Assembly (NCBI RefSeq): GCF_902459465.1
Contig: NC_047082.1
Coordinates: 1,488,001 to 1,552,000, forward strand
DNA from: Asterias rubens
Taxonomy: Eukaryota; Echinodermata; Asteroidea; Forcipulatida; Asteriidae
Direction of reading: 5' to 3'
Length of the DNA stretch: 64,000 bases
Positions 22,901-34,704 of the stretch are shown here, piece by piece. Within the stretch, counting starts at the first letter, position 1. Each line of letters opens with the position of its first letter. The translations under genes and the position numbers were made by a program. Below the pieces are notes generated by a model, which saw only the letters and a list, made by a program, of their open reading frames with translations, had not been told where the DNA came from and did not search any database.

Positions 22901-25030
22901 GATTGTTTTGAATAAGTCGACTTAGCTAGATAAAATATGTCGGTAAGTTAACTTATACCACGAAATAAGTCGTCTTGATGAGATAAATTATGTCAGTATC
23001 TCAATAAGTGGGATGGCACTCATGGAGCTCCGTAGGTATGGGCAGTAGAGGAGTGATAAATTCTAAAACGCACATGTTGTATGATTAGTTTCAAAAGAAA
23101 GAATCATTGTTGTCGGCAAGTGTTTTAAAATTAAAATTGGTTTCATTAATGTGTTCTATCGCCCTCTATTGATGAAATAAGACTTGTGAGACGTTAGGCT
23201 GTTTACCGCGAGGGTAATGACAATACGCATGTAGGCCTAGTTTAACGGCGAATCTCATGAAGGCCATATGAATGATGTCAGGTCAAAGGTGATTATGGAC
23301 GTGGGCTCAACCTGAAGTGTGACGTCAGAGTGTTCAGGCCAAACCGCCTCCTTGCGGCGATCTCATTGGCAAAAAAAATAACATCGACAACCAACAAAAA
23401 TGTTTACGAACTAGAATAGAAAGCACATTTCTATTTAAACTTACCTTTACTTTTAAAGTAAAGAATAACGTCTCAACATTCATTTTCAATATTAATTTGT
23501 TTCGTTTATTGTTATCTCACAAAAAGAACGTACCCCCAACACACTTATTAAAAAGTATCAAATACACAGATGTGCTCTACAGTCCCCCGGTCCCTCAGGG
23601 TATGACCTCAGCAAGAACTCTACGAAGTTTTGACAGGGCTTTCCTTCCTCTGTGAAGATCTGGAACAGCCTACCATCAGTCCATTATCAGTTATTTCAGA
23701 CATTACTTGCCACCAGGGCATGCAGTCATTCAAATGTAGAGTAAATAAATACCTTAAGTAATGTCCTGTTTTACGGCAATTATGATTGCAGTGTGATGCT
23801 AATTGTTATTTCTCCCATCACTTTTTAGTGACTGAGGCATAGTCCAGTATAAACAATTATCCCTTTTCCCCTTCTTGTTTTTTATTATCGTGGGATGGTC
23901 TGTTGAAATTAGCACTTAGCTATATATCCCTATGGATATTATGCTTGTTTTTTTTCATGTGGTACTCCTTAAAAAAATATATTTAAAAAACAGCTCTGTT
24001 TTCCTCCCCCGTATCGTTTTATGCACTTGCAGTACATTGGTATGCGATTCAACAAACTTGTGCAGTTTTGTTGTTTGTTCATCGGATACGTCTATATGGT
24101 AAGCTCTTTTGATGAGGAAAGTTATCTCAAATTCAAATTTTGTTGGTTAAAAACTTATATCGTTTTCTAAACCACATTACTTCGAAGTGAAACGATTCTA
24201 AAAATGCTTTATACTACCGAAAGCTATGCACATGTAACCATGTAAGTTTTTATTGCCATAAATTTAAGGGCTCGTGATTACCAAACATTATCCCATTCTG
24301 TTATTGAAAACCTTAATGTACTATTTTCCATAGACGATATTTCGAATAATTATATCTTCACCGATAGACAATTTAAATCTTCTTTTTATTGATTCAGTTC
24401 TTTATTTCTGGTCTTGCAACACGTGCGGCATCTTTGGTTATAACAACGGGTGAGTAGTAAAACAAAATCAAATCTCGACGTCCTTTATAGAAGTTAATTT
24501 TGTGTTGTAATAATCTTTTTGTTGTTGGTTTCTTTACTTTTTTTTTAAATGTGTTTGTTTGAATATGTGGAGGGGGTTTATCAGAAAGTAGCATATCATA
24601 GTTTTTTATTCATATATTTAGAGGATACAACAACCTGTTAACAGTTGGGCTTTATACAGTCCGGTTTTTTTTAAGGTTCTTTTTGTGATTCTTTGTTTGC
24701 CGGATTGTCTTGAGTAAATTGAAGTTTATTTATTCATTTTTCTTCAATTGGATTTATTGATGAGTGTTTGATCATGTTTTGTGTATACTGCACTCCTTAT
24801 ATAAAATACTGGGTTCAAATGGGACAGGGCATTCAGTAACATTTCACCCCGCCTCTGGAACTCTCTGCCTCAACATCTCAAGGACACACATGACATCTCT
24901 CGATTCCAACATTCTCTCAAAACCCATCTCTTCAGATTAGCCTATGCAGATATTGAGTGAAGTTCTCTTCTTGTTCTTTGACCAGCGCCTTTGAATGTTT
25001 TACAGATTAAGTGCGCTTTAAAAATGCTGT

Positions 25031-25114
<84 letters not shown>

Positions 25115-25122
25115 GCTGTTGC

Positions 25123-25177
<55 letters not shown>

Positions 25178-28100
25178 AAATGAATTGCGAATTTAAACAA
25201 TAGAATAAAGCTTTAATATACATATACATGTATTTCAATTTTCGCAGTTACTGGTTCCCGGTTGAGTGTAACATCAGCTGCTATCATTCTATCTGCAGTT
25301 TGTACGTTTTACACCGTCATTGTAAGTAGTTATGGATGAGATTCGTGTAAAGGATCTTCAAAGACTGTAAAGCCGTATGGACTGTGTTCTTGTTGATGTT
25401 GTTGTTGTTGTTGTTACATCACTGTTCTTGTTTACCACAGGGTGGCATGAAAGCTGTGTTGTGGGCCGATGTGTTTCAGATGACATTGATGTTTACATGC
25501 CTAATAGCGGCTGGTGTCCAGACGTCTATCAAGTTGGGCTTTGCTACCGTATGGACGACCAACATGGAAGGTGGAAGATTCAATGAAGTTATGTGAGTGG
25601 CGGAAACTAGACATTGCCCCTCCTCGTGTACATGCTATAGGGGCGTGTCAGAGCTAGTAACTTTAACTGAGGGATGGCAATTTTTTCTCTCCAAATAACA
25701 ACATGACAACGAAAAAGTTGTTTGAAATGCTTGACACAATGCACGTTCGTCACACGCAGCAACATCGCTATCATCGGCAGTGCGCCTTGTATACTTGTCA
25801 GCGAGCAAGGCATACTTGGGACAAATTTCACGGTGAGATCGATCACCCCGAGGACGAGGTTGCACAAGCAAGATTGCCGTGATAGTGACGTTAGGTGATT
25901 TATTAAAGTCACAACTCTTTGCTTTACTCGGCCTTATCATATGTTCTTGTTATTTAGTGTAACAAGTATCATCAACTTTAATGCATAGTCCTATATTTTC
26001 TATTATCAACTTTAATGCATAGTCCTATATTTTCTATCATCAACTTTAATGCATAGTCCTATTATTTTCTATCATCAACTTTAATGCATAGTCCTATATT
26101 TTCTATGAATCAGTTTCGATTCTGACCCACGAATCTTTGTGAGTTTCTGGAGTGTGGTGATTGGTGGAATCCTAACCTGGCTGACCCTACTCACTGTACT
26201 GCCACATCAAATGCAACGATATAACAGTTGTAAGACTCAGGCGCACGCTCATGGGTAAGTATTTACTTCCATATGGTTAAACTTTTAAAAGTTGTTGCTT
26301 CAAGCACGCTTATTGGTCGCATGACGTACTTCCTGAACATCAACATTATGTACATCAAAAGTTGGCAACTAAAACACAAAATAATATAAAGCATGGACAA
26401 TTTGAGATTAAAACCAGTTTTAGGAGTGTGCTGCTATACACACTCCCTATACTCTACGCATGTCAAAACCTCTTTCCCAGTTTGCTGCATGCAAGACAAA
26501 TTAATTGTTACCACGCTCTTCATGAAGTTGTTTCAATCATTTCAAACAAAACCTAATCCTTTTTATGACCAATCAGTGCTTTTGCCTTCTACATCGTCTT
26601 GTGTAACGCAATCACTTTGTTCTGCACTCTGGCCGGAATGGCAATGTACGCCATCTACGTCGACTGTGATCCAATCTCTTCAGGAAAGCTTAGCGACCCG
26701 GACGGGGTAAGTGTAGCTTTAAGGTAGTCTTATTTCAAATATTTACAAGGTAAGGATGATTCACTTAGGGTCGTAGTATGGTTTTTGTCAGCGCAATGCT
26801 TACTCTACCTCCATGGTAAAACCAATTTATGACCATTGCTTGGTGATATATTGTTTTGTTTCAGCTGTTACCATACTACATCTTGGAAGCGTTTCATCAT
26901 CTGCCGGGTATCCCAGGAATTCTAGTGTCTGGTCTGTGCAGTGCTGCTCTCAGGTATACACAGTTGGCGATTTGCAGTAAAACAATCTTTCAGTTGATGC
27001 TAAGTGGAAATAATCAGGGAACCAGTTGCGAACAGTGGGACTAAGTAGTTGGCTGGTGACCTCTTCTGGTTATCACAATTATTGTGCTAAGCAAAATGTT
27101 TGTGTAACATTATGTTATTTTGTTTTCTTGGCAGCACCATATCTTCCATTTTGAACTCAGCAGCAACGGTCACCGTAACACACACTGTTTCTAAAATCTG
27201 GAAGGATTTGCCAGACTCGAGGTACCTTTTTATCACTAGAATAATTGGTAAGCAATAAACCCCCATAGAGGGCGGGTTGTGAAAATAACGTGGACGGCAT
27301 ATGATAAAAGAAAAGGAACATTAGGAACACCGAACAAACCATTTTGCTATTTGGAACGCTTGATTTTATTGTTAGAGCGTTTGATGTGCTTTTCGGAACG
27401 CTCGGTTCGTTTTATAATAAATATAGCGCAAAGTGAGTGCTTGTTGGAACGCTTGATGTTTCTGAATGAAAGAAGTATCCAATCAAGAAGTAATAGCTCG
27501 CGCTGAAAAGTCAGTTTCTGAAGTATTAGCTGATGCCAATGAACAAGAAAGTTCCATTCTAGAACTAAGTCTAGCAAATGGCCCACACAATACAAAACCA
27601 TTACTACACACAAAAATACCGTTTACGGGAGGGGAGGGGATGGTTGTAAATGTGGCTAGGAGTGTCTTCGTTTGAGGTCGTACTTGATTGTAACCCAAAC
27701 TAAACATTCTTTTTGATTTTGTTTATGACAGTGGTACTGTTTGGATGCCTGAACATTGCTGTAACTATTTTTGTTGGAGAGCTGGGTAACTTACTACGGG
27801 TAAGAACTATTGGTGACAGTTGCTAGGAAAACATGTTTAGTTTCCAAATTGTGTTATGAACAATATCCATATTCATACCTTCAATGTTCATTGTTTGGTC
27901 ATACAGGCAGTCATTGGTCTCATTGGCGTGACGAACTCCCCAGTTTGTGCTGTGTTTATTCTGGGGTTCTTTTTCAGACGAGCCAACGCAAAGGTAAGCA
28001 TATAGTCTGGTACCATCGATATGGCTCTGTCAACGTTTTAATTATCTAAAACCCAGTCTCCTTCGTATTTAACTTGTATTGGCTTCTGGTGAACCGATCC

Positions 28101-30655
28101 TTGGATTCCATTTTTGGTAATGCATGTGCATATTTAATATGATTAAAATTATTGCCGAAAGAGGGCACACTATCCACACTGCTCATTAGAGGAATAATTT
28201 GATACAATTTTCCCGAAGGCTAAAATGGTACCCTTTCTTTGTCCGCATGTATACGCATGTACGTCGGTTTTGACGCGAATCTCCGGGACCATAAAGGCCA
28301 TACAAATAAATGCGAGGTTAAAGGTGATTATGGACGTAGGCTCTGAGCCGATCTCTGGCGTAATTCATGAGCCTCGAAGTTTGACGTCAGATGTTCAAGC
28401 TGCCCTAACCAAACTGTTTCTTTCCCCCAACCCATCACCACAGGGCACTTTGTCAGATGTTGAGGCTACCCTAAACTTAACTGTTTCTTTTCCCCCATCC
28501 CAAAACTAACCACCACACACAGGGCACGCTGATTGGGTTCGTTCTAGGGACGTCCGTAGGGATCTGGCTGTTTGTTGGCTCTTTGTTCCACCAAGGGCCA
28601 CCCAAGAATCTGGACCTCTCAACTGCAATGTGTCATGATGAGGAAGTCACCTCATTGTCCATGACAAATGACTCATCGACGACAATGATGGCGACGACAT
28701 TATATAATCTTTCTACAGCTGCTGTTCCAGATGTCATTCCCAGGTATGCAAGAAAATTGCATGTTTATAAAAAGCTTCTTTGTGCGCCAATTATGACACT
28801 GATTAAAATTTTGTGGCCAATATGACACTGATTAATTTTGTTTGTCGTCAATATTGTGAGGTTTTCATGTTTTCCCTTTCCTTCAATCTTTCTTGGAAAT
28901 TGTAAAATTGCCCCCCCCCCCAAAAAAAAAAACACCCACGAGTAATGCTCCTATCTTTAAGAAACACCCAACCTCCTGCAAGTCCATGGTTAAGTTGGAG
29001 CTGAATCTTGTGTCCACTCCGACGCTCTAAGTCACAAAGTGGGGCAGATTAAGGGAGAAATTTGGGGAATTGTGCCGTTAATGATACAATCATGGAGTTA
29101 GGCATGGAATAAGGCTTTATGTCACGATACAAATATTTGGCTACGTGGTGGCCATTGCAGACTTTGATAAAAAACATAGGTAGATAACAAGCAATTTTCA
29201 ATTCCATAATGGCTGTCATTGCTTTTGAAGACCAGATGATTGAAAGAAGAGGACGGCCTACATTTTTTTCAAAGGACAAACTGCGATGGCCCTATAGCCA
29301 ACTCTAGATCTACGTGCGCGAATTCTAAAAAGGCATTAAATGCACAATCTGTTATCCATACCTGAAGTTTGACATTTTCAACAGGTCCTTTGTGATTGAA
29401 CTGTACAATATATCACGCCTATGGTACACAACGATCACTCTGTTGTCAGTATGCATTATCAGCATGGTTGCCAGTCTCATAATGGATGGTACGTATTAAC
29501 ATGATTTAATTGTTCTACTTCTCGCAATCCTCTCTATCGTGCTTTGAAAGGAGACTATACTAGTTCAGTTGCACCCATTAGTCTTTGACTCGTCTTGATT
29601 TATTGTATTTTTGTATAAGCCACCGTTAGAGGGCGCAACATCGCCATAGACCTTTTCGCAAATACCATTGCGCAAGCGCAGACTGTTGAATGAGGTGCAT
29701 TGTGGGATAGATATGGATCAAATTAAATCACCAGCTTGACCACAATGCACTTAATTCCAAGCTGAACGCATCCTTACGGTAACATCACACAAATTATTTT
29801 TTTAAAGAAGATAATGACGACATTTCAGTTGAAGTGGGAAGGAAAACCCCTTAAGGAAAACTCACACAGTCAGATAATAGGGACTGAAAAACCCAAAACC
29901 ACATGTAAGGCTCCAGGCGGTCCGCCGTGTATCCACAGACAGGAACAGTAACGACTGAGGCAATCTGTTGACGTTTGTTTTGCGATCCTATATAGCGATA
30001 TATGGCAAGCCTGAGGTGGATTCGAACCTGCTATGGAGCTGGAAAGACGTCTACTCTTCCAACAACAACAAGACAGAAAATCCAAACCAGGTACTTTAGA
30101 TGGAGTGCATTTTGGCGACCCCAGCCAAAAACTGTTTCGGTTGTTGGTCGTTGGTTCTGCTGTTCAGACTGAACGATAACCGAGTTGTGAGCTCGGTTAC
30201 CGTTTTGGTTATGACGTCAGAAACAGTTTTTGGTTGGGTCGCCAAAACGCACTTCTGAGTTCGTTTCACAATTCAGACCATGTCACCGTTTTCGTTTCCA
30301 AAAAAAGGTAATTATGTTTAATCCCCGTATTGGCATCCTCTTCCGGTCCAAACCGAATGTTGGAGGTCAAATCATTTCCAGGTCCTATTATGAACGGGAG
30401 AGTTTGTGTTGTGGTTCTTGTGTATGAAAGTGTACCTTGACCTTTGCATGTTACTAAAACGTCTGACGTCAACACCATTGTTTGTAACGCCAAACTCTCC
30501 GGATTAATTACGTCACAAACTAGCTATAGGTATCATACATTATCGTGTTTTGTTCATTGTTGCAGACATTTCCGTTTGAGGACAAAAGCGATGTCGGCAA
30601 AGTCGAACAAAGAGTTGATCCTGGAGAGAGTGGCTCATTTTCAACACGTTTTTAA
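19908..30655 (+). CDS. SLC5A8: SLC5A8-like sodium-coupled monocarboxylate transporter, 16 exons
   Basis: Exons 19908-20057, 20490-20690, 24033-24098, 24398-24449, 25248-25321, 25441-25592, 26114-26254, 26577-26706, 26865-26953, 27135-27247, 27732-27799, 27907-27993, 28523-28743, 29385-29488, 29996-30090 and 30566-30655. Every junction keeps frame and the protein is 610 residues, the usual SMCT length. SLC5 marks: FHWADYLVFGAML at the N-terminus, SSGEFMLASRK, FYKMRLTSIYE, GGMKAVLWADVFQM (about 182-195), QMQRYNSCKTQAHAHG after TM6, PGIPGILVSGLCSAAL then STISSILNSAATV (352-364) of the sodium-site helix TM8, and GVTNSPVCAVFILG. The C-terminus SFSTRF resembles a class I PDZ ligand, as in vertebrate SLC5A8 (TRL). 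Known family members import lactate, pyruvate, short-chain fatty acids or nicotinate with sodium at the plasma membrane. Orthology to SLC5A8 rather than SLC5A12 or a multivitamin transporter was not tested. A second ATG follows directly at 19911. Confidence 0.93.
20696..23034. mobile_element. 2.3-kb foldback element with satellite-like arms, in SLC5A8-like intron 2
   Basis: Perfect 10-bp ends TACGGAGCTC and GAGCTCCGTA. Next comes a shared AGTGCCATCCCA (inverted on the right), then arms of about 800 bp (20740-21490 and 22210-23000) made of tandem AAGTCGACTTACTGACATAA and AAGTCGACTTAGATAAAACA units facing each other, with about 700 bp of unlike sequence between. It is flanked by GGTATG direct repeats at 20690-20695 and 23035-23040. 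Confidence 0.88.
23581..23900 (+). mobile_element. 5'-truncated LINE tail
   Basis: Remnants of a reverse transcriptase C-terminus: GATCTGGAACAGCCTACC would be IWNSLP, and the frame at 23726-23761 reads SFKCRVNKYLK and stop. This matches the WNSLP...FK..L pattern closing many CR1/L2-type ORF2 proteins. It lies in intron 2 of the SLC5A8-like gene, outside the foldback element. Confidence 0.6.
24815..25177 (+). mobile_element. 5'-truncated LINE tail with (TTG)n end
   Basis: The frame at about 24857-24960 reads NSLPQHLKDTHDISRFQHSL then KTHLFRLAYADIE and stop, the conserved end of CR1/L2-like ORF2. A short 3' UTR (AGTGCGCTTTAAAAATGCTG) follows, then about 145 bp of TTG repeat. It lies in intron 4 of the SLC5A8-like gene. 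Confidence 0.8.
25967..26103 (+). repeat. Four 34-bp tandem repeats abutting SLC5A8-like exon 7
   Basis: Units of CATCAACTTTAATGCATAGT plus CCTATATTTTCTAT, starting near 25967, 26001, 26035 and 26070 (the third has one extra T). The last unit ends 10 bases before the exon, so it forms the pyrimidine-rich part of the acceptor. Confidence 0.9.
28225..28410 (+). repeat. 'CCTCGAAGTNTGACGTCAGATGTTCA' dispersed repeat
   Basis: GTATACGCATGTACGTCGGT, AAAGGTGATTATGGACGTAG and GAGCCTCGAAGTTTGACGTC. Related pieces lie at 23250-23350, 34160-34500 (interrupted by a MITE), 50670-50737 with 51222-51440 (interrupted by a foldback) and 62310-62580. It lies in intron 12 of the SLC5A8-like gene. Confidence 0.7.
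30108..30252. mobile_element. MITE with GTTTTGGCGACC-type ends
   Basis: GCATTTTGGCGACCCCAGCC and GGTTGGGTCGCCAAAACGC pair, and so do AAAAACTGTTTCGG and AAACAGTTTTTGG. It lies in the last intron of the SLC5A8-like gene. Confidence 0.75.
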
Positions 30656-31299
30656 AAATAGGACAAAGAAAGCAGTCACCTTTGACACCGGACAACATTC
30701 CATCGACTGTTTTGCATATGACGTCACAAGGTCAAGCATTGCACTAAGGTCAAAGACTATTATTGGAGGAGCGCTGCCCGGTGTGCTTGTATACGCGTGC
30801 ACGTTTACGTTATTTGACTTCAGCGCCAAACAATGTCAGACGAGATGGTGCGGGAACTTCGGGCTGGGGATGAGATTATGCGAAAAGTAGGCCTCTTTAA
30901 GGGATGCTACTATATAAATAAGCCTATAATATTATAAACACTTCTTATGAGACATACGATGACGTCATTACATTACTGTGTTTTAATAATACGAATATAG
31001 CTGTGTATTTATTATTCAAGAAACGTTTGAATTACGTTGAACACAACTTGGTGAAAGTATGTGTGGGTGATTGAGTTTTTAAGTAAACCGTAGGTGTTAC
31101 GTGGTGTTGAAAATATTTTTAAAGGATCTTGTTCCACTTACCTCGTTCCTAATCAACCACGCTGTATTTTCAATCTGCACGGAAGATATTTGGTTTATAC
31201 CCGTCAGGAAGGCATCACGACACCCGCTCGGCTATGGGACTTTCAAGGTTCACAATATCAGCGTTTTGTGAGTTTAGTTCTAATTATTTTTATTTAAAG

Positions 31300-31725
31300 G
31301 ATCCGGGTACTTTTTCAAAATGTCCACAGATTTACTCTAAACTTACGGGGTTTGAAGATAATGATAGTGGAAAGCTTCCCTTGAAATATTACTTACTAAG
31401 GTTGTGTAGTTTTTGAGAAATGAGTAAAACAAGTCACAAAATAATTTTGGTCTCATGAGATCAAAATTATTTTAGCATGTAAAATCCCCTTAACCAGTTA
31501 TGATGTTATACCAAAACCATAGCATAACTGGTTAATACGTTTTTACATGTTAAAACTGAGACGAAAATTATAACTTTTACTCGTTTCTCAAAAACTACAG
31601 CACCTCAGTAAGTAAAATTTCATGGGAAGCTTTCTACTATCATAATCTTCAAACTGTGTAAGTTTAATGTAAATCTGTGGACATTGTGTTTTTTGTTAGG
31701 AAAAAGTACATAGACCCTTTATGGG
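31300..31725. mobile_element. ~420-bp inverted-repeat element
   Basis: The left arm (GGGTACTTTTTCAAAATGTC, AACTTACGGGGTTTGAAGA, GAGAAATGAGTAAAA) pairs with the right arm (TTTTACTCGTTTCTC, TCTTCAAACTGTGTAAGTTT, AAAAAGTACATAGACCC). Centre near 31510 (AACCAGTTATG..CATAACTGGTT). Confidence 0.75.
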
Positions 31726-31729
31726 AACC

Positions 31730-32600
31730 TTTAAAAGAATTCACATTTTTCTGGGATTTTTTGAGATATTAAATATTTGTATAAAAAACGGTGTAGATTT
31801 TAAGCGGAGTGATACAAAGTTTGGCATTTTATGACTAGTTTTCTTTGTTATACCAAGGTAAAATGGTGAGGTAATTTTGGGATAAATTTTCAGAACTTTA
31901 AAGAATTTTCATTCGGTGTGTGCTCTCTTTTCAATTATTATTTGTTTAAACTTTAAAAAAAAACTCTTTACCCGAAACCTTTTGCGAATTGTCAAAAACT
32001 ATAATAATTTATGCCAAATTTACTGCAAGTATGGAGCCCCTGCTTTCACAATGAAAGAGAGATGAATGCATTCCCCAGATAGTGTATCCCCAGATGACTT
32101 ATAGTTTGTAAATGCGACTCTTGTGTGTAGTACTATGGCAACTAAAAGCAAGGCATTCTGTCTCTCATTATCTGATCTATACTCGATAACCACTCGACAA
32201 AAGACAAATTATTTTGACGTCATCATTTACCAACGCTTTTAGGGATCCATTATTAGTAATTAAACTTCTGGTTGCTGTTAATTTGTTGTTTAATTTTATA
32301 AGACATAATCGTTGAGTATGAGCATGGCTGTAGATATATAATTGATCATTATGCGTGTATGGCTGGACATGATGCGAGCTGAGTAAATATCGCTAATGGA
32401 CCTCAACAGAAAGGGAAAGTCCCTTTTTGGAGGTTGTTTGCATTTAGCAGTGCTCGTTGTAAACAAGCTGTTTTGAACACCAATGTTTAACATTTTGAGT
32501 TTAAAAATAAATCCAAATATTGTGATGAGCGTCCAATCCACTTTTAGATTTCAAAATAAATCTATATATTTCAAATTCAAATTTATAAGATTTAATTTTA
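31730..32600. other. AT-rich intergenic stretch, no gene
   Basis: No exon or clear repeat structure was recognised between the 31.3-kb inverted repeat and the 32.6-kb family 1 fragment. Short open frames lack domain character. Confidence 0.5.
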
Positions 32601-32605
32601 AATTA

Positions 32606-32762
32606 TTGGTAATTACTCAAAATAATTGTTTGCATAAACAAATAACCTGATAATGAACAATTGGGAGCTTTTGACCAATTGAGTCCACATTTCCACAGAT
32701 TTGTTTTCTTCTGTATAATGTTGGGATACACAAAGTGACAACACTGGTCTTTGACAACTACC
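32606..32762 (-). mobile_element. Family 1 element, internally deleted
   Basis: TTGGTAATTACTCAAAATAA at the left and ACACTGGTCTTTGACAACTA at the right, with most of the middle missing. Confidence 0.65.
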
Positions 32763-32801
32763 AAAGGATTCTGGATGGATTTCACAAAGAGTTATGACTA
32801 G

Positions 32802-33190
32802 TTTACAGTCACCTGGAAGTGGTATTTTTCCAAAATAAAGCTTTTGTTACTAATATATGTGTTTTGATGAGTGGAATGTGAATAAACAGTTAACTAAGGT
32901 TTAAAAAAATCAGTTCTTATGTTATTTACAAATTTAAGAGTAGACCCCGACCCGAGAGGGCGCTGGTTGTGACGTCAATCGAGGCAGACTTTGCCTGTAA
33001 TGCGTAGAGTAAACACAATTGCAAAGTACATAAACGGACCAAGTCGTGAGTTTGTACGTTTCAAAAAAAGTGTTTTTTTCCGGCAATGCCGACCGGGTGT
33101 ATTGCTGCTGAATGCAGAAAAACACTTTTTGAAATGTACCAACTCACGACTTGGACGTACATGTGCTTTGCACGTGTGTTTACTATGCAC
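32802..33190. mobile_element. Foldback element, inverted and truncated copy of 18545-19104
   Basis: Begins ACAGTCACCTGGAAGTGGTA and runs through GAGTAGACCCCGACCCGAGA and the TGCCGACCGGGTGTATTGCT centre to GTGTGTTTACTATGCAC, where similarity stops. The second outer end is missing. Confidence 0.8.
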
Positions 33191-33194
33191 AGAA

Positions 33195-34160
33195 AAACAA
33201 CCAGCGAAACCATCACAAAACATTTGCAGTTTGGAAAAAACAATCGATCATGGTAGACAGAACTTTGGAGGGAAGAGACTGCAGTGATTTTTTCTCCTCC
33301 TAGAAGATTAAACAAAAAGTTTTTTTCATGATTGTAATTGCATCCACTGTTTTTGCCTTACAAATCAAGTTACATTTGGTTGTAACTTGGGTTGCACCAT
33401 TGCAGGTTGGCCTACAGGCCTAAAGCAAATTGTTACAAAGACAAATTAGGTTTGGGTGAAGCTAAAAATGCGTATAATGTGTTTATAACTATAGCGAGTT
33501 AAAGTGTTTTAATATTTTATTGGAGTCCAGTTACTTGTTTTGCATGCCCACCTGTTGTCATGCCTCCTGGCTAAGTGACCTACCTATCTCCACTTCTTTG
33601 ACTTATTGGTCTTGATATTATCCTGCACTTTTGATTTCTTTCGTGTAACTCCTCATTTTGTCACCCTGTCTCACTCCTACCATCTATTTCCATAGCCTTT
33701 TACGAATGTCATTATATGTTTGAAAATTGCTCTAATTGCGAGCTCCCAAGCTTAATAAGTCTTGTATTTTTGAATGTGTAGGCCTATAACATTTTTAAAA
33801 TTATAACGTTAAAATGTTTGCACTTTTTGCTAGCCCTATTGCCATAGTATATTATGATCAGTCACTGTACATTTCGCTATATCATCAATCACTCTAACCG
33901 TAAGTTACTCTTCCAAGTTTGATGCTGAACAGCACTATAATTGGCTCATAAATTGACAATTACCCCCCTACGTTGTCTCCACGGTTACAAATCATGGGGC
34001 ACCCGTTTCCTTTTTGTGAAAAACTGTTGATTAATTTCTGTACTTTGCAAAAGACTATTATTTGGCCTACCCATAATTTATGAGTAGGCCTTACGTGAGC
34101 TGACGAAGGGTCCCCCGTCCTTATATTCGCAAAAGATAAGGACAAGTGTTGGTTTATATG
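33195..34160. other. Intergenic stretch, no gene
   Basis: Non-coding appearance with several stop codons in every frame. No MITE ends were recognised. It is part of the spacer between the SLC5A8-like gene and receptor A. Confidence 0.45.
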
Positions 34161-34263
34161 TATACACATGTACGTCGGATTGAACTGTGAATCTCCAGGA
34201 CCATGAAAGCCATGTGAAATAATGCAAGTTCAAAGGTGATTATGGATGTGGGCTCAATGGCAG

Positions 34264-34444
34264 GGCCGAATTTCATAAAGCCTGTAACTTGCTAAGCACA
34301 GGGAAATCTTGCTTAACAGAAACTGGTTACAGACCAAAATTCTGTAAAGTTTACATTACTGCAACTGGTGCTCCATTTATATTTCGCTTAGCAAAGGAAT
34401 TTGCCAAGCAGTATTTTCTCTTTAACAGCTTTACGAAATTGGGC
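34264..34444. mobile_element. MITE family 2
   Basis: GGCCGAATTTCATAAAGCCT at the left and CTTTACGAAATTGGGC at the right. It interrupts a 'GACGTCAGATGTTCA' family repeat that continues on both sides (34160-34262 and 34445-34500). Confidence 0.8.
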
Positions 34445-34704
34445 GCTGATCTATGGCGTAATAATCACGAGCCTCGAAGTGTGACGTCAGATGTTCAGGC
34501 GCAGCCTAATGTGAGTGCTGTAACGTATACCATAAAGTGTTCAAGTGGCGTTGTTTTAGCTATTTATGTGAGGTCCGTTGAGACCAATGCATCTATTGAG
34601 GCGGCTTTAAAAATATAGACTCGGCAAATATTGACCAGAACGGAACAAGTGAAGACCTCGATTGAGTTTTGATTTCCATTTAGATCGTTTCATTTTGCTT
34701 ACGG

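Noticed and set aside
20740-23000. CRISPR-like regularly spaced repeats
   Set aside because: The units are palindromic and vary in length, there are no unique spacers, and the whole is an inverted foldback in a eukaryotic intron.
24991-25200. Poly-Cys, poly-Leu and poly-Thr frames
   Set aside because: They are translations of the (TTG)n tail of a LINE fragment.
27350-27470. Repeated GGAACGCTTGAT words in an SLC5A8-like intron
   Set aside because: Three loose copies without a regular period, too weak to call a repeat or a binding array.
30444-30890. 148-codon frame overlapping the SLC5A8-like last exon
   Set aside because: It is out of frame with the transporter's last exon, which fits the upstream phase and ends in a PDZ-type motif.
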